Source of the DNA: Brachynemurus nebulosus
Lineage: Eukaryota; Arthropoda; Insecta; Neuroptera; Myrmeleontidae
Length of the DNA stretch: 64,000 bases
Direction: 5' to 3'
Assembly: GCA_035578155.1 (NCBI GenBank)
Contig: JAPWDM010000003.1
Span: 69,246,142-69,310,141, forward strand
This document shows positions 11,819-23,815 of the stretch, piece by piece. The position numbers and the translations under genes were made by a program. The number at the start of each line of letters is the position of its first letter. Position 1 is the stretch's first letter. Below the pieces are notes generated by a model. That model saw only the letters and a list, made by a program, of their open reading frames with translations, had not been told where the DNA came from and did no database searches.

Positions 11819-12577
11819 AGTTGAAAGAATATTTTATATGCTAAAATTACTAACAACTAACTAAACTACAAACTGTGTACCTACCATTATACCGTGGTCC
11901 TATAGTTTTAACAAGGATAACTTGGAGTCTATGTTGTATACAGGACAGAAATGTTATCATTTTGGTAAAATATAAATTTTAGTTTTAATCAAAGACATTT
12001 ATTATAGAAATGTTAACAATACTGGAAAAAATAGGTTACAAAATTCATAATTTTTGAAATGGCTTAACTAGTGTTTCTCAACTGCCGGTTCGTAGAAAAA
12101 TATATGAATTACAATGGTTTACAAAATTGACTATAATTTTTATTTCTACTTTTAAAAAATCGGGACTAGCTTTATGCAAAAAAAAAAAAAAAAAAAAATT
12201 GCTGATAAAAATCGCACGTTATGGGATTTTAGTATTTTTATTTGTAGTACATGATAGCACACTTCTAGCACAGCAAATCACAACTTTTTTGTTTGGAAAA
12301 AAAAAAGGAAAGAAACGGCGGACCTAATATTATCCCTAGAATCATACGTACTCGTCAAAACGACGAACGAACTTCTCTACCTGCTCCAATACTGTGACTT
12401 GTCGGTACCTGCTCGCTGTGAAACTTCTGTTATCTAATTTATTTGTTATTATAACACATAAGACATATAAATTTTGTTTATAGCTATTGTCGTTTTTTTT
12501 ATACTGAAATAGTGTACGTCAAAAGGACGACGATGTATGATTAACCTATATTTTTTTTTAAAGATTTTGTACTCCAC
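11583..12577 (+). repeat. Duplicated block A, copy 1
   Basis: About 1 kb from ttcttaaatattaatgaatt to aaagattttgtactccac. It is nearly identical to 13666-14656 and 16057-17046. Differences are mainly in poly-A and poly-T lengths (the A run near 12178 is longest here). It contains the right third of the TIR element and 0.76 kb of its right flank. No gene was recognised in it. Confidence 0.9.
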
Positions 12578-12600
12578 GCTCCTCTAAATATTTTTTTATA

Positions 12601-13664
12601 ATTCTTGGTTTGTATAAATAAAGCAATTTTTTTTTTTTTTTGATACATTTTATGTTTAATGGTTTACATTTTACATAATGATGATTGATACAATATATCA
12701 GCATATGCAGTAGAACAATACAAACTCTGTTGATAAGTTACGGCGAATCAAATTACAAACTTAATTTGACCTATGTCATATGTATATAAAAAAAATATTA
12801 GTAAATCTCTCTTTATTGGAAACTGTCAAATAGGCGTGGCTTAATCAAAATGGCTGACGAAAAAGTGAATTGACATTAGTTTTACATATAATAGTTAGTG
12901 CGATATGAAGAAAAAATGGTAAATATTAAAACTATTTGTACATGAGTTGACAAGTTCGAAGCGAAGAAATTTTGCTGAAGGAGAGAGAATTTTGTATCTG
13001 AAAAATAGTTAAAATGTGGTAAAAATATGAAAAAATGAGTGAATGAGTTAATCAAACGTTAAATTTGAATGGTAAAATGTCATGAAATAACCCGAGAACT
13101 GCCAACGAATGGAAGAAACAAATCAATTCTATGTAAATATAGATCTATTATATAAAGTTCAAAACATTAATGACATTTCTGCAAAAGCACTTTAAGAATA
13201 GTCTGATTTTTAAACACCAGATGTCATACCCTCATTCGACAGATCCCAATACTTTTAGCTCATTTAACATAAACAAAAACAAACTTTTTGATTTTTAATT
13301 CTTATATAATAACATAAATATTGTATTAGGTGGTAGAGTGGAGCTAAGGCTCGAGTCTCAAACTGAGACTATTGAGAGTAGAATTATTCAGCATGTGCAC
13401 TGTATTCGAAAATGTAAATAAAATATTAAATTCAGAAAGAAGTAGTTGTCTGTTATTGTTTTGACATGTGGAATCCTTTTAAATCCTATTTTTACATTAT
13501 TAATAAATATGTTAGAGACACAGAAATGTGTAAGCCTTTTAGCCTTTAAGCATTTAAGTATAATATATCGTAATATCATTTAAATAAATTGTTTGATATA
13601 TAAACTATTTAACAGACCAACTATATGTTAGTTACACGCACGAGAGAAAAGCTTTAGGCAATTT
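12601..13664 (+). repeat. Duplicated block B, copy 1
   Basis: It starts ttggtttgtataaataaagc and ends ctttaggcaatttt. It matches 20780-21838 over its whole length with a few per cent differences and small indels; its right part (from 12920) matches 15311-16056 almost exactly. The 63-codon frame on the minus strand at 13388-13579 is preserved in all three copies only because they are recent copies; it resembles no known protein. Confidence 0.9.
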
Positions 13665-13665
13665 T

Positions 13666-14656
13666 CTTAAATTTTAATGAATTAAATGCTTGATAAAATA
13701 TTATGTTAAAAAACTTACTCTTCAATAATAAAAACTTGGATAATTACTAAACTAATGGACTAATCATAAATGTTACCATATACAGCTTAAATAAGTAACT
13801 TATTTTAAACATATAATCTGTTAATAGCGCTATCAATCAACGGACGAACTATGGCTACTGCGGCATCTCTCCCGACGCGGCATCTCTGCCGCACTTACCC
13901 TAGTTGAAAGAATATTTTATATGCTAAAATTACTAACAACTAACTAAACTACAAACTGTGTACCTACCATTATACCGTGGTCCTATAGTTTTAACAAGGA
14001 TAACTTGGAGTCTATGTTGTATACAGGACAGAAATGTTATCATTTTGGTAAAATATAAATTTTAGTTTTAATCAAAGACATTTATTATAGAAATGTTAAC
14101 AATACTGGAAAAAATAGGTTACAAAATTCATAATTTTTGAAATGGCTTAACTAGTGTTTCTCAACTGCCGGTTCGTAGAAAAATATATGAATTACAATGG
14201 TTTACAAAATTGACTATAATTTTTATTTCTACTTTTAAAAAATCGGGACTAGCTTTATGCAAAAAAAAAAAAAAAAATTGCTGATAAAAATCGCACGTTA
14301 TGGGATTTTAGTATTTTTATTTGTAGTACATGATAGCACACTTCTAGCACAGCAAATCACAACTTTTTTGTTTGGAAAAAAAAAAGGAAAGAAACGGCGG
14401 ACCTAATATTATCCCTAGAATCATACGTACTCGTCAAAACGACGAACGAACTTCTCTACCTGCTCCAATACTGTGACTTGTCGGTACCTGCTCGCTGTGA
14501 AACTTCTGTTATCTAATTTATTTGTTATTATAACACATAAGACATATAAATTTTGTTTATAGCTATTGTCGTTTTTTTTATACTGAAATAGTGTACGTCA
14601 AAAGGACGACGATGTATGATTAACCTATATTTTTTTTTAAAGATTTTGTACTCCAC
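13666..14656 (+). repeat. Duplicated block A, copy 2
   Basis: Matches block A copy 1. Its left edge falls inside the TIR element and is joined directly to block B. Together with B from 12920 it forms the left arm of a 1.7 kb near-identical repeat. Confidence 0.9.
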
Positions 14657-15310
14657 TATTTAGTAAAGTGGCTAAAACTTTTCAGAACTAAAAAAAGTGT
14701 TACAAAAAAAAACTAAAATAAATATTATAATTTGATATAAATTTAATAATAATTTAATTAAAATTTGTCTTCGTGTTTTCCGATGTCGGTGTGGCGTCGG
14801 AATACAAAATGATTTTTACACTGTAAATAATAATCTAATTTGTAATAAAACCAGCAACGCAGTGATACGGATAAAATGAATGATTAAAATGAAACGAGTA
14901 AACCTCGAAAATGTAAAATGTATTATGTGTACATATCACAAACATACATTAGTATGCGTGACAAGAATAACTGTACCTCCGAAAATTAGATGCGCAGTGG
15001 TTAGTGTGATTGGTATGTGAGCCCTGTTAGCGTATATGTGAGAAAAAAACTAGTAAGCGAGGCACCATTATATGTAGTATGATCATATATACTCATTATG
15101 TAAGCGTATCCAGTATAGGTACTGGCTAATAATACATACACACTACATAGCTAACAAAAAGTCATGAATATATGTATTACGTATGTACAAATACACTTTC
15201 AAACTAATTAGAAAAAGTGTTATGGCTTTCACACAATGAATGAAATAAGAAATGAGACATTAGAGATAATGGGTGTTCGCCATCGAGTGACGTTGAATGA
15301 AACCTTAACT
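14657..15310 (+). repeat. Block C, copy 1
   Basis: From tatttagtaaagtggctaaa to atgaaaccttaact. It matches 22952-23606 with few differences (for example gtgtggcgtcgg against gtatagcgtcgg). It separates the two arms of the 1.7 kb duplication. Confidence 0.85.
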
Positions 15311-16056
15311 TAAATATTAAAACTATTTGTACATGAGTTGACAAGTTCGAAGCGAAGAAATTTTGCTGAAGGAGAGAGAATTTTGTATCTGAAAAATAGT
15401 TAAAATGTGGTAAAAATATGAAAAAATGAGTGAATGAGTTAATCAAACGTTAAATTTGAATGGTAAAATGTCATGAAATAACCCGAGAACTGCCAACGAA
15501 TGGAAGAAACAAATCAATTCTATGTAAATATAGATCTATTATATAAAGTTCAAAACATTAATGACATTTCTGCAAAAGCACTTTAAGAATAGTCTGATTT
15601 TTAAACACCAGATGTCATACCCTCATTCGACAGATCCCAATACTTTTAGCTCATTTAACATAAACAAAAACAAACTTTTTGATTTTTAATTCTTATATAA
15701 TAACATAAATATTGTATTAGGTGGTAGAGTGGAGCTAAGGCTCGAGTCTCAAACTGAGACTATTGAGAGTAGAATTATTCAGCATGTGCACTGTATTCGA
15801 AAATGTAAATAAAATATTAAATTCAGAAAGAAGTAGTTGTCTGTTATTGTTTTGACATGTGGAATCCTTTTAAATCCTATTTTTACATTATTAATAAATA
15901 TGTTAGAGACACAGAAATGTGTAAGCCTTTTAGCCTTTAAGCATTTAAGTATAATATATCGTAATATCATTTAAATAAATTGTTTGATATATAAACTATT
16001 TAACAGACCAACTATATGTTAGTTACACGCACGAGAGAAAAGCTTTAGGCAATTTT
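15311..16056 (+). repeat. Block B, copy 2 (partial)
   Basis: It matches 12920-13664 essentially base for base, offset 2,391. The left part of block B is absent here: the block begins abruptly at taaatattaaaactatttg after block C. Confidence 0.9.
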
Positions 16057-17046
16057 CTTAAATTTTAATGAATTAAATGCTTGATAAAATATTATGTTAA
16101 AAAACTTACTCTTCAATAATAAAAACTTGGATAATTACTAAACTAATGGACTAATCATAAATGTTACCATATACAGCTTAAATAAGTAACTTATTTTAAA
16201 CATATAATCTGTTAATAGCGCTATCAATCAACGGACGAACTATGGCTACTGCGGCATCTCTCCCGACGCGGCATCTCTGCCGCACTTACCCTAGTTGAAA
16301 GAATATTTTATATGCTAAAATTACTAACAACTAACTAAACTACAAACTGTGTACCTACCATTATACCGTGGTCCTATAGTTTTAACAAGGATAACTTGGA
16401 GTCTATGTTGTATACAGGACAGAAATGTTATCATTTTGGTAAAATATAAATTTTAGTTTTAATCAAAGACATTTATTATAGAAATGTTAACAATACTGGA
16501 AAAAATAGGTTACAAAATTCATAATTTTTGAAATGGCTTAACTAGTGTTTCTCAACTGCCGGTTCGTAGAAAAATATATGAATTACAATGGTTTACAAAA
16601 TTGACTATAATTTTTATTTCTACTTTTAAAAAATCGGGACTAGCTTTATGCAAAAAAAAAAAAAAAATTGCTGATAAAAATCGCACGTTATGGGATTTTA
16701 GTATTTTTATTTGTAGTACATGATAGCACACTTCTAGCACAGCAAATCACAACTTTTTTGTTTGGAAAAAAAAAAGGAAAGAAACGGCGGACCTAATATT
16801 ATCCCTAGAATCATACGTACTCGTCAAAACGACGAACGAACTTCTCTACCTGCTCCAATACTGTGACTTGTCGGTACCTGCTCGCTGTGAAACTTCTGTT
16901 ATCTAATTTATTTGTTATTATAACACATAAGACATATAAATTTTGTTTATAGCTATTGTCGTTTTTTTTATACTGAAATAGTGTACGTCAAAAGGACGAC
17001 GATGTATGATTAACCTATATTTTTTTTTAAAGATTTTGTACTCCAC
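16057..17046 (+). repeat. Block A, copy 3
   Basis: It matches 13666-14656 with about one base of length difference in the A run near 16650, and again ends tttgtactccac. The sequence after 17046 differs from that after 14656 and 12577, so this is a shared breakpoint of all three A copies. Confidence 0.9.
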
Positions 17047-17639
17047 ATATAAAAGTTTTCCTAATTCTTCTAAAATTTATTAAAGATATGGATGTTATAA
17101 TTAATTTATCAATGATTTTGATAATGTGAAAGATGATTACAGCTGTTTGACTTTTAGAGACGACATAATACTGAAGTTTGAATATATTGAATCGAAAACT
17201 AAAGAATGCGTTTCGAATGGCTTAATAAAAGATTAACAATTTATTTTGTGGCAAATATTTTAATTTTTATTATTTTTTGAGATCTTATTCGAAAAATTAC
17301 TAACAAATTTTAGAAAATTTACAAATGTGCCTAATGGGGAAATAACTACATATCTATAGGAATATTTATGACTGAGAAATTTCACATTCTGTAAAGTCAC
17401 ACATGTACACTGATTCATAATAGTTCATAAATTAATTATTACAATTGATGTATTTATATATTTTTTAATTTTTATAATGAAAATATGTTTTGATAAAAAG
17501 ATTAAAAAAATTAATAAATATTTACATTAAGAAATTTTTCCAAATCCAATTTTTTTAAATATTTTGCGCTTTTGTAGTATTGTTATGTAAAAAAAATGTT
17601 TTTTGCAAATAAACTCTAAAACTCCCCGTAAAAAGTCCA
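17047..17639. other. AT-rich stretch without recognised gene
   Basis: Unique-looking AT-rich DNA between block A and the tandem repeat; no motif seen. Confidence 0.45.
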
Positions 17640-18300
17640 TTCGTCGAAACGACGCCGATGTATGATTAACTTGACTCGTAGACCAACGTATGATTCTAGG
17701 GTTATAGAGAGATGATCGACATTTCATATTACACGACCGAATGTTATTCCAACTAAGGGTGGAAATAATTACAGGCTACAACAAGTCTATTTACATTTAA
17801 TGCTCATTTAAGAGCCGATATTTATCTAAATTATTTTATAGACGAAGTGGTCGGAAAACGACATTTCATGTTACACGACCGAATATTATTCCAACTAGGG
17901 GTCGAAATGATTCCAGGCTACAAGAATTCTATTTAAAATTTAACAATTGCTTTTAAACGTTTCTTTAATGCCTAAGAAAGTGTTGATATTTATCTCAATT
18001 ACAAGGTAGATCAAGTGGTCGGAAAACGACATTTCATATTACACGACCAAATGTTATTCCAACCAAGGGTGGAAATGTTTCAAGACTTCAAGAATTTTAT
18101 TTAAATTTGAAGAGCTGCTTTTAAAAGTTTCTTTAATGCTTAAGAAAGTGTTGATATTTATCTCAATTACATGGTAGATCAAGTAGTCGGAAAACGACAT
18201 TTCATATTACACGACAGAATACTATTTCAACTACGGGTGGAAATGATTACAGGCTACAAGAATTCTGTTTAAAATTAAAGAATTGCTCGTAAACATTTCT
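17640..18300 (+). repeat. Degenerate tandem repeat, period about 168 bases
   Basis: The word gacatttcatattacacgac (with small changes) starts at 17718, 17860, 18028 and 18196, giving spacings of 142, 168 and 168. Each copy continues with ttccaac-a-gggtggaaatg, caggctacaagaattctattt and tttatctcaattac-aggtagatcaagtgg. The unit is non-coding. The 168-base period is close to nucleosome-repeat and satellite-monomer length, so this may be a small satellite seed. Confidence 0.85.
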
Positions 18301-19413
18301 GTATTCGGGATTGCATGGGTCAAGTCTGCCTCTTTGTAGGGGACATTCGTTCCCTGCGTGTAAGATGGAGACAACAGAGTACCTATATATTTTGAATTAA
18401 GTTGTTTCCTCTAAAAGATTTTCTAGAATGATGAATGTTTTGCAATTATCTCAATAACTATATGTGTTTTATTTTCAAATAGGTATAAATGTGTTTGGTC
18501 GGACTATTTTGTTAAAAGTACAATTATCCATGCTAAACTTCCTCGGTCCGTACTCTTGCAGTACCCGTACCCGTACCAGTGGGTACCGTACCACTACCGC
18601 TAGCTACACAGTGATTTACATTAAAACACCGTTCATTGGAAGGTAAATATGTTGTTGATTCATTGACCAATAGAATCATGTGATGCATGAAGCTACAAAA
18701 CTAAGTAATAACTGAACTAGAAAATTATTTGATTGAGCTAGTAAACTATTTTGTACTGAATATTTTATTCATCGTATGTATGTTTCCATGAATGGCTTGC
18801 CGATGGCTTTTTATTTGATTGCATATTATTAGATTAATATGTAAAAGATCAAAACATTTAAAATCATGTGAAATATATGAGCGACGTACAACTACATGTT
18901 GAAAAATAATAGTATATTATTCACAAAACAATCGCAAGCCAATTGAATAATGGTTAATACGGTGATTTTATTGGTCGAAAGGTATTGAGTAATGATCATT
19001 CCTCCACACCTTTGAATACTTAATGCCTAACTTTCTCAACAATTAACGGATATGTAATGAGTGTGTTCTTCAACAGGAGTAGAAAAAATTGTTTTCATAT
19101 GTATATTTTGTCAGTGATAACTACAATGCTTGTAAGAATATATAATACCCATAACATTTTAGAGTTAAGAGGCCTTAGTGGCACTAATTTTTTATTTCAC
19201 AAATTTTAATTTCGTTTTGAAAATCAGCCAAGTGGTCGAGCGTATTAAGACTTGGGGCTGATAGGTCGAGCATTTTAATTGCGCGGTCGACGCAATTTCT
19301 CACAAATTTTAGTCTCATAATCAGTTTTTCCATCCTTCATCACGATCACAATGAAATGAAATAGTAAAAAATGTATAAAATACAAAAAGTTTTAGATACG
19401 CCTTGTATTTGTA
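18301..19413. other. Stretch without recognised gene
   Basis: AT-rich. The patch at 18555-18597 repeats GTACC-like words (gtacccgtacccgtaccagt). The segment at 19222-19300 has a weak tRNA-like look but no usable B box. Confidence 0.4.
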
Positions 19414-20225
19414 CATGGAGAGAAAAATTATATAATTTTTGTAGATAAAATTTCAGAAAAATTACCATGCTCTCTTATAATGCGTGCGCGATCGACGACC
19501 AAAATAAAAAAATATGTGCTAGAATGGTAAAATTTAATGTACTAACACAACTTTTACCACACTCTTATGCATATACATATGTTATAGTTTAATTCTTGTT
19601 GTCGTACTCTTTCATTTGCGCATCTGACCCGCAACCTTATGTTGCTTGGGCGGTACCTGTAAAAACTTCGAATCTGTAAGAACTTTATGATGCATACAAA
19701 AATGATTTCCAACAATATATTCTAATACTAAAGATAGTGAAGTAAAAATTAATCCCCGTTCTCTAACACAGTGTAATTAATACTGCTTGCTGCTTGTAAC
19801 ACAGTCTAATGGATCAATGTGCTTGGTCCGACCTGTCCGACCAAGTTGGTCGTCCAAACCTATGGTTGGCTATGTGATTTGCTATGAGTGAGGTACATTT
19901 CAACAGCGTTCACAACAAACACAACCTTCTTTCTATTTTTTTCTTTCTACTATTAGCAGATAGCGTTTCAAATATTATAATACAGCATGGTAATTTTTGT
20001 AAGAAAAACAATTAAAAAATATTTTTTTGTCGGCAATGGAACTTTTTACTGTGCTGTTTTCAAATTTTACTGAACTAATATTACGGAAACAATATTTTAT
20101 CCTTTCAATTTTCTATGATTAATTATAATTTTTATATTTTTACCTACAAAACTGAATATGTTCGCCTTTTACACGTCGATTGTAGTGCTGAGTACAGTAA
20201 TTTTTGTATGAATTTTCTCTCCGTG
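19414..20225. mobile_element. TIR element CACGGAGAGAAAA, long copy
   Basis: The left end is CATGGAGAGAAAAATTATAT and the right end is GAATTTTCTCTCCGTG, with TA on both sides (19412-19413, 20226-20227). Its right 230 bases (tttttactgtgctgttttca through cacgtcgattgtagtgctga) match the short element at 40421-40659 in inverted orientation. The extra inner 0.5 kb has no recognised coding region and may be lost in, or inserted relative to, the short copy. Confidence 0.7.
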
Positions 20226-20779
20226 TAGAATATGGATTAACATTTCAAGCTTCTTTTGGGGCACAGATAATCAGTCAACTTCAAATATTTATTCCATAAT
20301 ATATTCAGTATCTATTAGTTCAGTGCTCATTCTCAATAGGTCCACAAAATAGAATGAGGGGAATAACTTTTTCAAGAAATTTTGCTCTTCCATCAAAGTT
20401 CAATCGCTCACTGCCGAGATACATGAATTTCTTTACATGTATGTTCAGAATTATCGTTCAAAAATTTTTCAGGAACGTCAAAACGAGTAAGTGGACCTAA
20501 AAATAATAATAAAATGCAATTTAAAAATTTAATTTAATTTAATATTTATATAGCCATCCAACAAACCTCTAGTGGTTTATGTTCATATATTAACATGCAT
20601 ATTCATAGATATACTATGTGCATATAATGTACCTGTATACGGTATTGGACGTACAATTAGGCACAATCACTTTATAGTAACATTGCAATCGTGTATGTTA
20701 GGTTTTTATGTAGCTTCTAGCTCAGTGTTAACAATGTATGCCCAAAAAATAACTTTCTTCATAAAATTTGCCAAGACTA
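20226..20779. other. AT-rich stretch without recognised gene
   Basis: Nothing recognised; the 74-codon + frame at 20572 shows no motif. Confidence 0.4.
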
Positions 20780-21838
20780 ATTCGTGGTTTGTATAAATAA
20801 AGCAATTTTTTTTTTATACATTTTATGTTTAATGGTTTACATTTTACATAATGAGGATTGATACAATATATCAGCATATGTAGTAGAACAATACAAACTC
20901 TGTTGATAAGTTACGGCGAATCATATTACAAACTTAATTTGACCTATGTCATATGTATATAAAAAAAAAAATATTAGTAAATCTCTCTTTATTGGAAACT
21001 GTCAAATAGGCGTCGCTTAATCAAAATGGCTGACGAAAAAGTGCATTGACATTAGTTTTATATGTAATAGTTAGTGCGATCTGAAGAAAAAATGATAAAT
21101 ATGAGTTGACAAGTTCGAAGCGAAGAAATTTTGCTGAAGGAGAGAGAATTTTGTATCTGAAAAATAGTTAAAATGTGGTAAAAATATGAAAAAATGAGTG
21201 AATGAGTTAATGAATATTGCAATTTTAATTATACAAACGTCAAATTTGAATGGTAAAATGTCATGAGATAACCCGAGAACTGTCAACGAATGGAAGAAAC
21301 AAATCAATTGTATGTAAATTTAGATCTTTTATATAAAGTTCAAAACATTAAGATATTTCTGCAAATGCACTTTAAGAATAGTCTGATGTTTAAACACCAG
21401 ATGTCATACCCTCATTCGACAGATCCCAATACTTTTAGCTCATTTAACATAAACAAAACAAACTTTTTGATTTTTAGTTCTTATATAATAACATAAATAT
21501 TTTATTAGGTGGTAGAGTGGAGCTAAGGCTCGAGTCTCAAACTGAGACTATTGAGAGTGGAATTATTCAGCATGTGCACTGTATTCGAAAATGTAAATAA
21601 AATATTAAATTCAGAAAGAAGTAGTTGTCTGTTATTGTTTTGACATGTGGAATCCTTTTAAATCCTATTTTTACATTATTAATAAATATGTTAGAGACAC
21701 AGAAATGTGTAAGCCTTTTTGCCTTTAAGCATTTAAGTATAATATATCGTAATATCATTTAAATAAATTGTTTGATATATAAACTATTTAACAGACAAAC
21801 TATAGTTACACGCATGAGAGAAAAGCTTTAGGCAATTT
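20780..21838 (+). repeat. Block B, copy 3
   Basis: Full-length partner of 12601-13664. Relative to it, about 17 bases are absent near 21099 (aaatatgagttgac here against aaatattaaaactatttgta) and about 25 are extra at 21210-21235. The flanks are different on both sides, which sets the limits of block B as a repeat unit. Confidence 0.88.
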
Positions 21839-22619
21839 AGTAGAGAATTCTTAATACCGACAATAATAATGGTAATGATAGGTAATTATAATGACAGAGA
21901 GATGATTTTGAAGTTTCAACGTTATAATAAAATTTGGAATAAAGTAATTAAATTTACAAATGTAATTTCGACGTTACGTCTTTCGTAATATTAATTTGAA
22001 AAAATTTAAAAATTATCAAAATAATTTTTGAAACTGACTTTTTAAGACTTTTGAAAGATATTGAAATACTAAATTATGGACACAAAAGTTCTTGCAATTT
22101 TTTAGGTTACTAGCTAAAAAATTATTAAAGTGAGAAAATAATTTTTTTGTCACCGACGAAATCGCAAAAAATTTGTGTCTAAGTCTAGAACTATTCCGAA
22201 CGACCGAACCTTTTAAAGATAAAAGGACCGTTCAATTTAATTTTTAAATAGCAAAAAATTCAAGTGTGAAAAGACAATACATTCTAACAGCGCCCTTTGT
22301 TATAACAATTATTCATGGAATTGATTGCTGGGGTCAATTCTTTTAAGCACATACCAAAACACATTTTCAGTTACCATGTCGCAATACCTTGCAGACTTTC
22401 CCAGATCCAAATTATTTTTATCTACAAGGTCATCGATTCAAAATATTTAAAATATTATTATATGTTTTTTTAATTTTTATAGAAAATCAATTTATAAAAA
22501 CGATAATGGTTCAAAAGTTGTTTTATCTGATTTCTTCCGTACTTTATGATGGTGTAATAAAGATTTTGAAAAATCTGAATTATAGCGAAAAATACGTCCT
22601 TTTATTAGAAAAAATCTAA
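21839..22619. other. AT-rich stretch without recognised gene
   Basis: Nothing recognised between block B copy 3 and the dispersed repeat at 22620. Confidence 0.4.
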
Positions 22620-22850
22620 AATACTCGGCTCTAAATATCTAATGTGTCTGACTGAAGAAGCTATTTGAACATCGTACTACTTCCAATATTTTCACCAAAT
22701 TTTGTAAAAACTGAGTGTTTCGTTCGGGAGTTGTCGTACTGAAATCCATACATACGCATATGGGTTATTTTCGGCTTGTAGAGACCTCAAAACAATTTTG
22801 TATCATAATCCTGGGTACAAATCTCACCATGCTACCCGCTGTAATAGCTG
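22620..22850 (+). repeat. Dispersed repeat family X, copy 1
   Basis: It has words such as aatgtgtctgactgaagaag, cttccaatattttcaccaaa, ttcgttcgggagttgtcg and gagacctcaaaacaa-ttt, in the same order as at 57290-57650. A third copy lies inverted at 34540-34680. This is a multi-copy non-coding repeat. Confidence 0.65.
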
Positions 22851-22951
22851 AATATTTTTAAAGGATTTTTCTTCTGCTTACAATAAACACATTTTCTAAC
22901 TTACTTTAACCGTTAATCATCTCTTTATCATATATTGCAACTAAACAGTTT

Positions 22952-23815
22952 TATTTAGTAAAGTGGCTAAAACTTTTCAGAACTAAAAAAAGTGTTACAA
23001 AAAAAAACTAAAATAAATATTATAATTTGATATAAATTTAATAATAATTTAATTAAAATTTGTCTTCGTGTTTTCCGATGTCGGTATAGCGTCGGAATAC
23101 AAAATGATTTTTACACTGTAAATAATAATCTAATTTGTAATAAAACCAGCAACGCAGTGATACGGATAAAATGAATGATTAAAATGAAACGAGTAAACCT
23201 CGAAAATGTAAAATGTATTATGTGTACATATCACAAACATACATTAGTATGCGTGACAAGAATAACTGTACCTCCCGAAATTAGATGCGCAGTGGTTAGC
23301 GTGATTGATATGTGAGCCCTGTTAGCGTATATGTGAGAAAAAAACTAGTAAGCGAGGCACCATTATATGTAGTAAGATCATATATGCTCATTATGTAAGC
23401 GTATCCAATGTAGGTACTGGCTGGTAATACATACACACTACATACCTAACAAAAAGTCATGAATATATGTATTACGTATGTACAAATACACTTTCAAACT
23501 AATTAGAAAAAGTGTTATGGCTTTCATACAATGAATGAAATAAGAAATGAGACGTTAGAGATAATGGGTATTCGCCATCGAGTGACATTGAATGAAACCT
23601 TAACTTAACTGCTCATAGATATATGCAGGTATTTTTGTACATCAAAATTCGTGATTTTCTTTGTCATTAAGTTATCATGAAAGTTATGGTTTCATGAATT
23701 TGGATATACAAAAATACCTACATATACGTATGAGCAGTTAAGTTAAAGTTTCATTCAACATCACTCGATGGCGAACACACATTATCTCTTATTTCTTATT
23801 GTGTGAAAGTTATTA
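22952..23815 (+). repeat. Block C copy 2 with a foldback right end
   Basis: 22952-23606 matches block C copy 1. From about 23521 to 23650 the sequence is then repeated in reverse complement at 23693-23810: gccatcgagtgacattgaat, ttaacttaactgctcat and aggtatttttgta face atgagcagttaagttaa, atcactcgatggcgaa and cattatctctta. This copy retains the hairpin that copy 1 has lost, so block C is probably a foldback mobile element. Confidence 0.7.

Noticed and set aside
13388..13579. 63-codon frame preserved identically at 15779-15970 and 21567-21758
   Set aside because: The DNA itself is nearly identical in the three block B copies, so conservation of the frame reflects recent duplication, not selection.
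19222..19300. tRNA-like segment (gtggtcgagcgtattaagac and ggtcgagcatttt)
   Set aside because: The B box does not fit GGTTCRANYCC and no cloverleaf can be drawn by eye.
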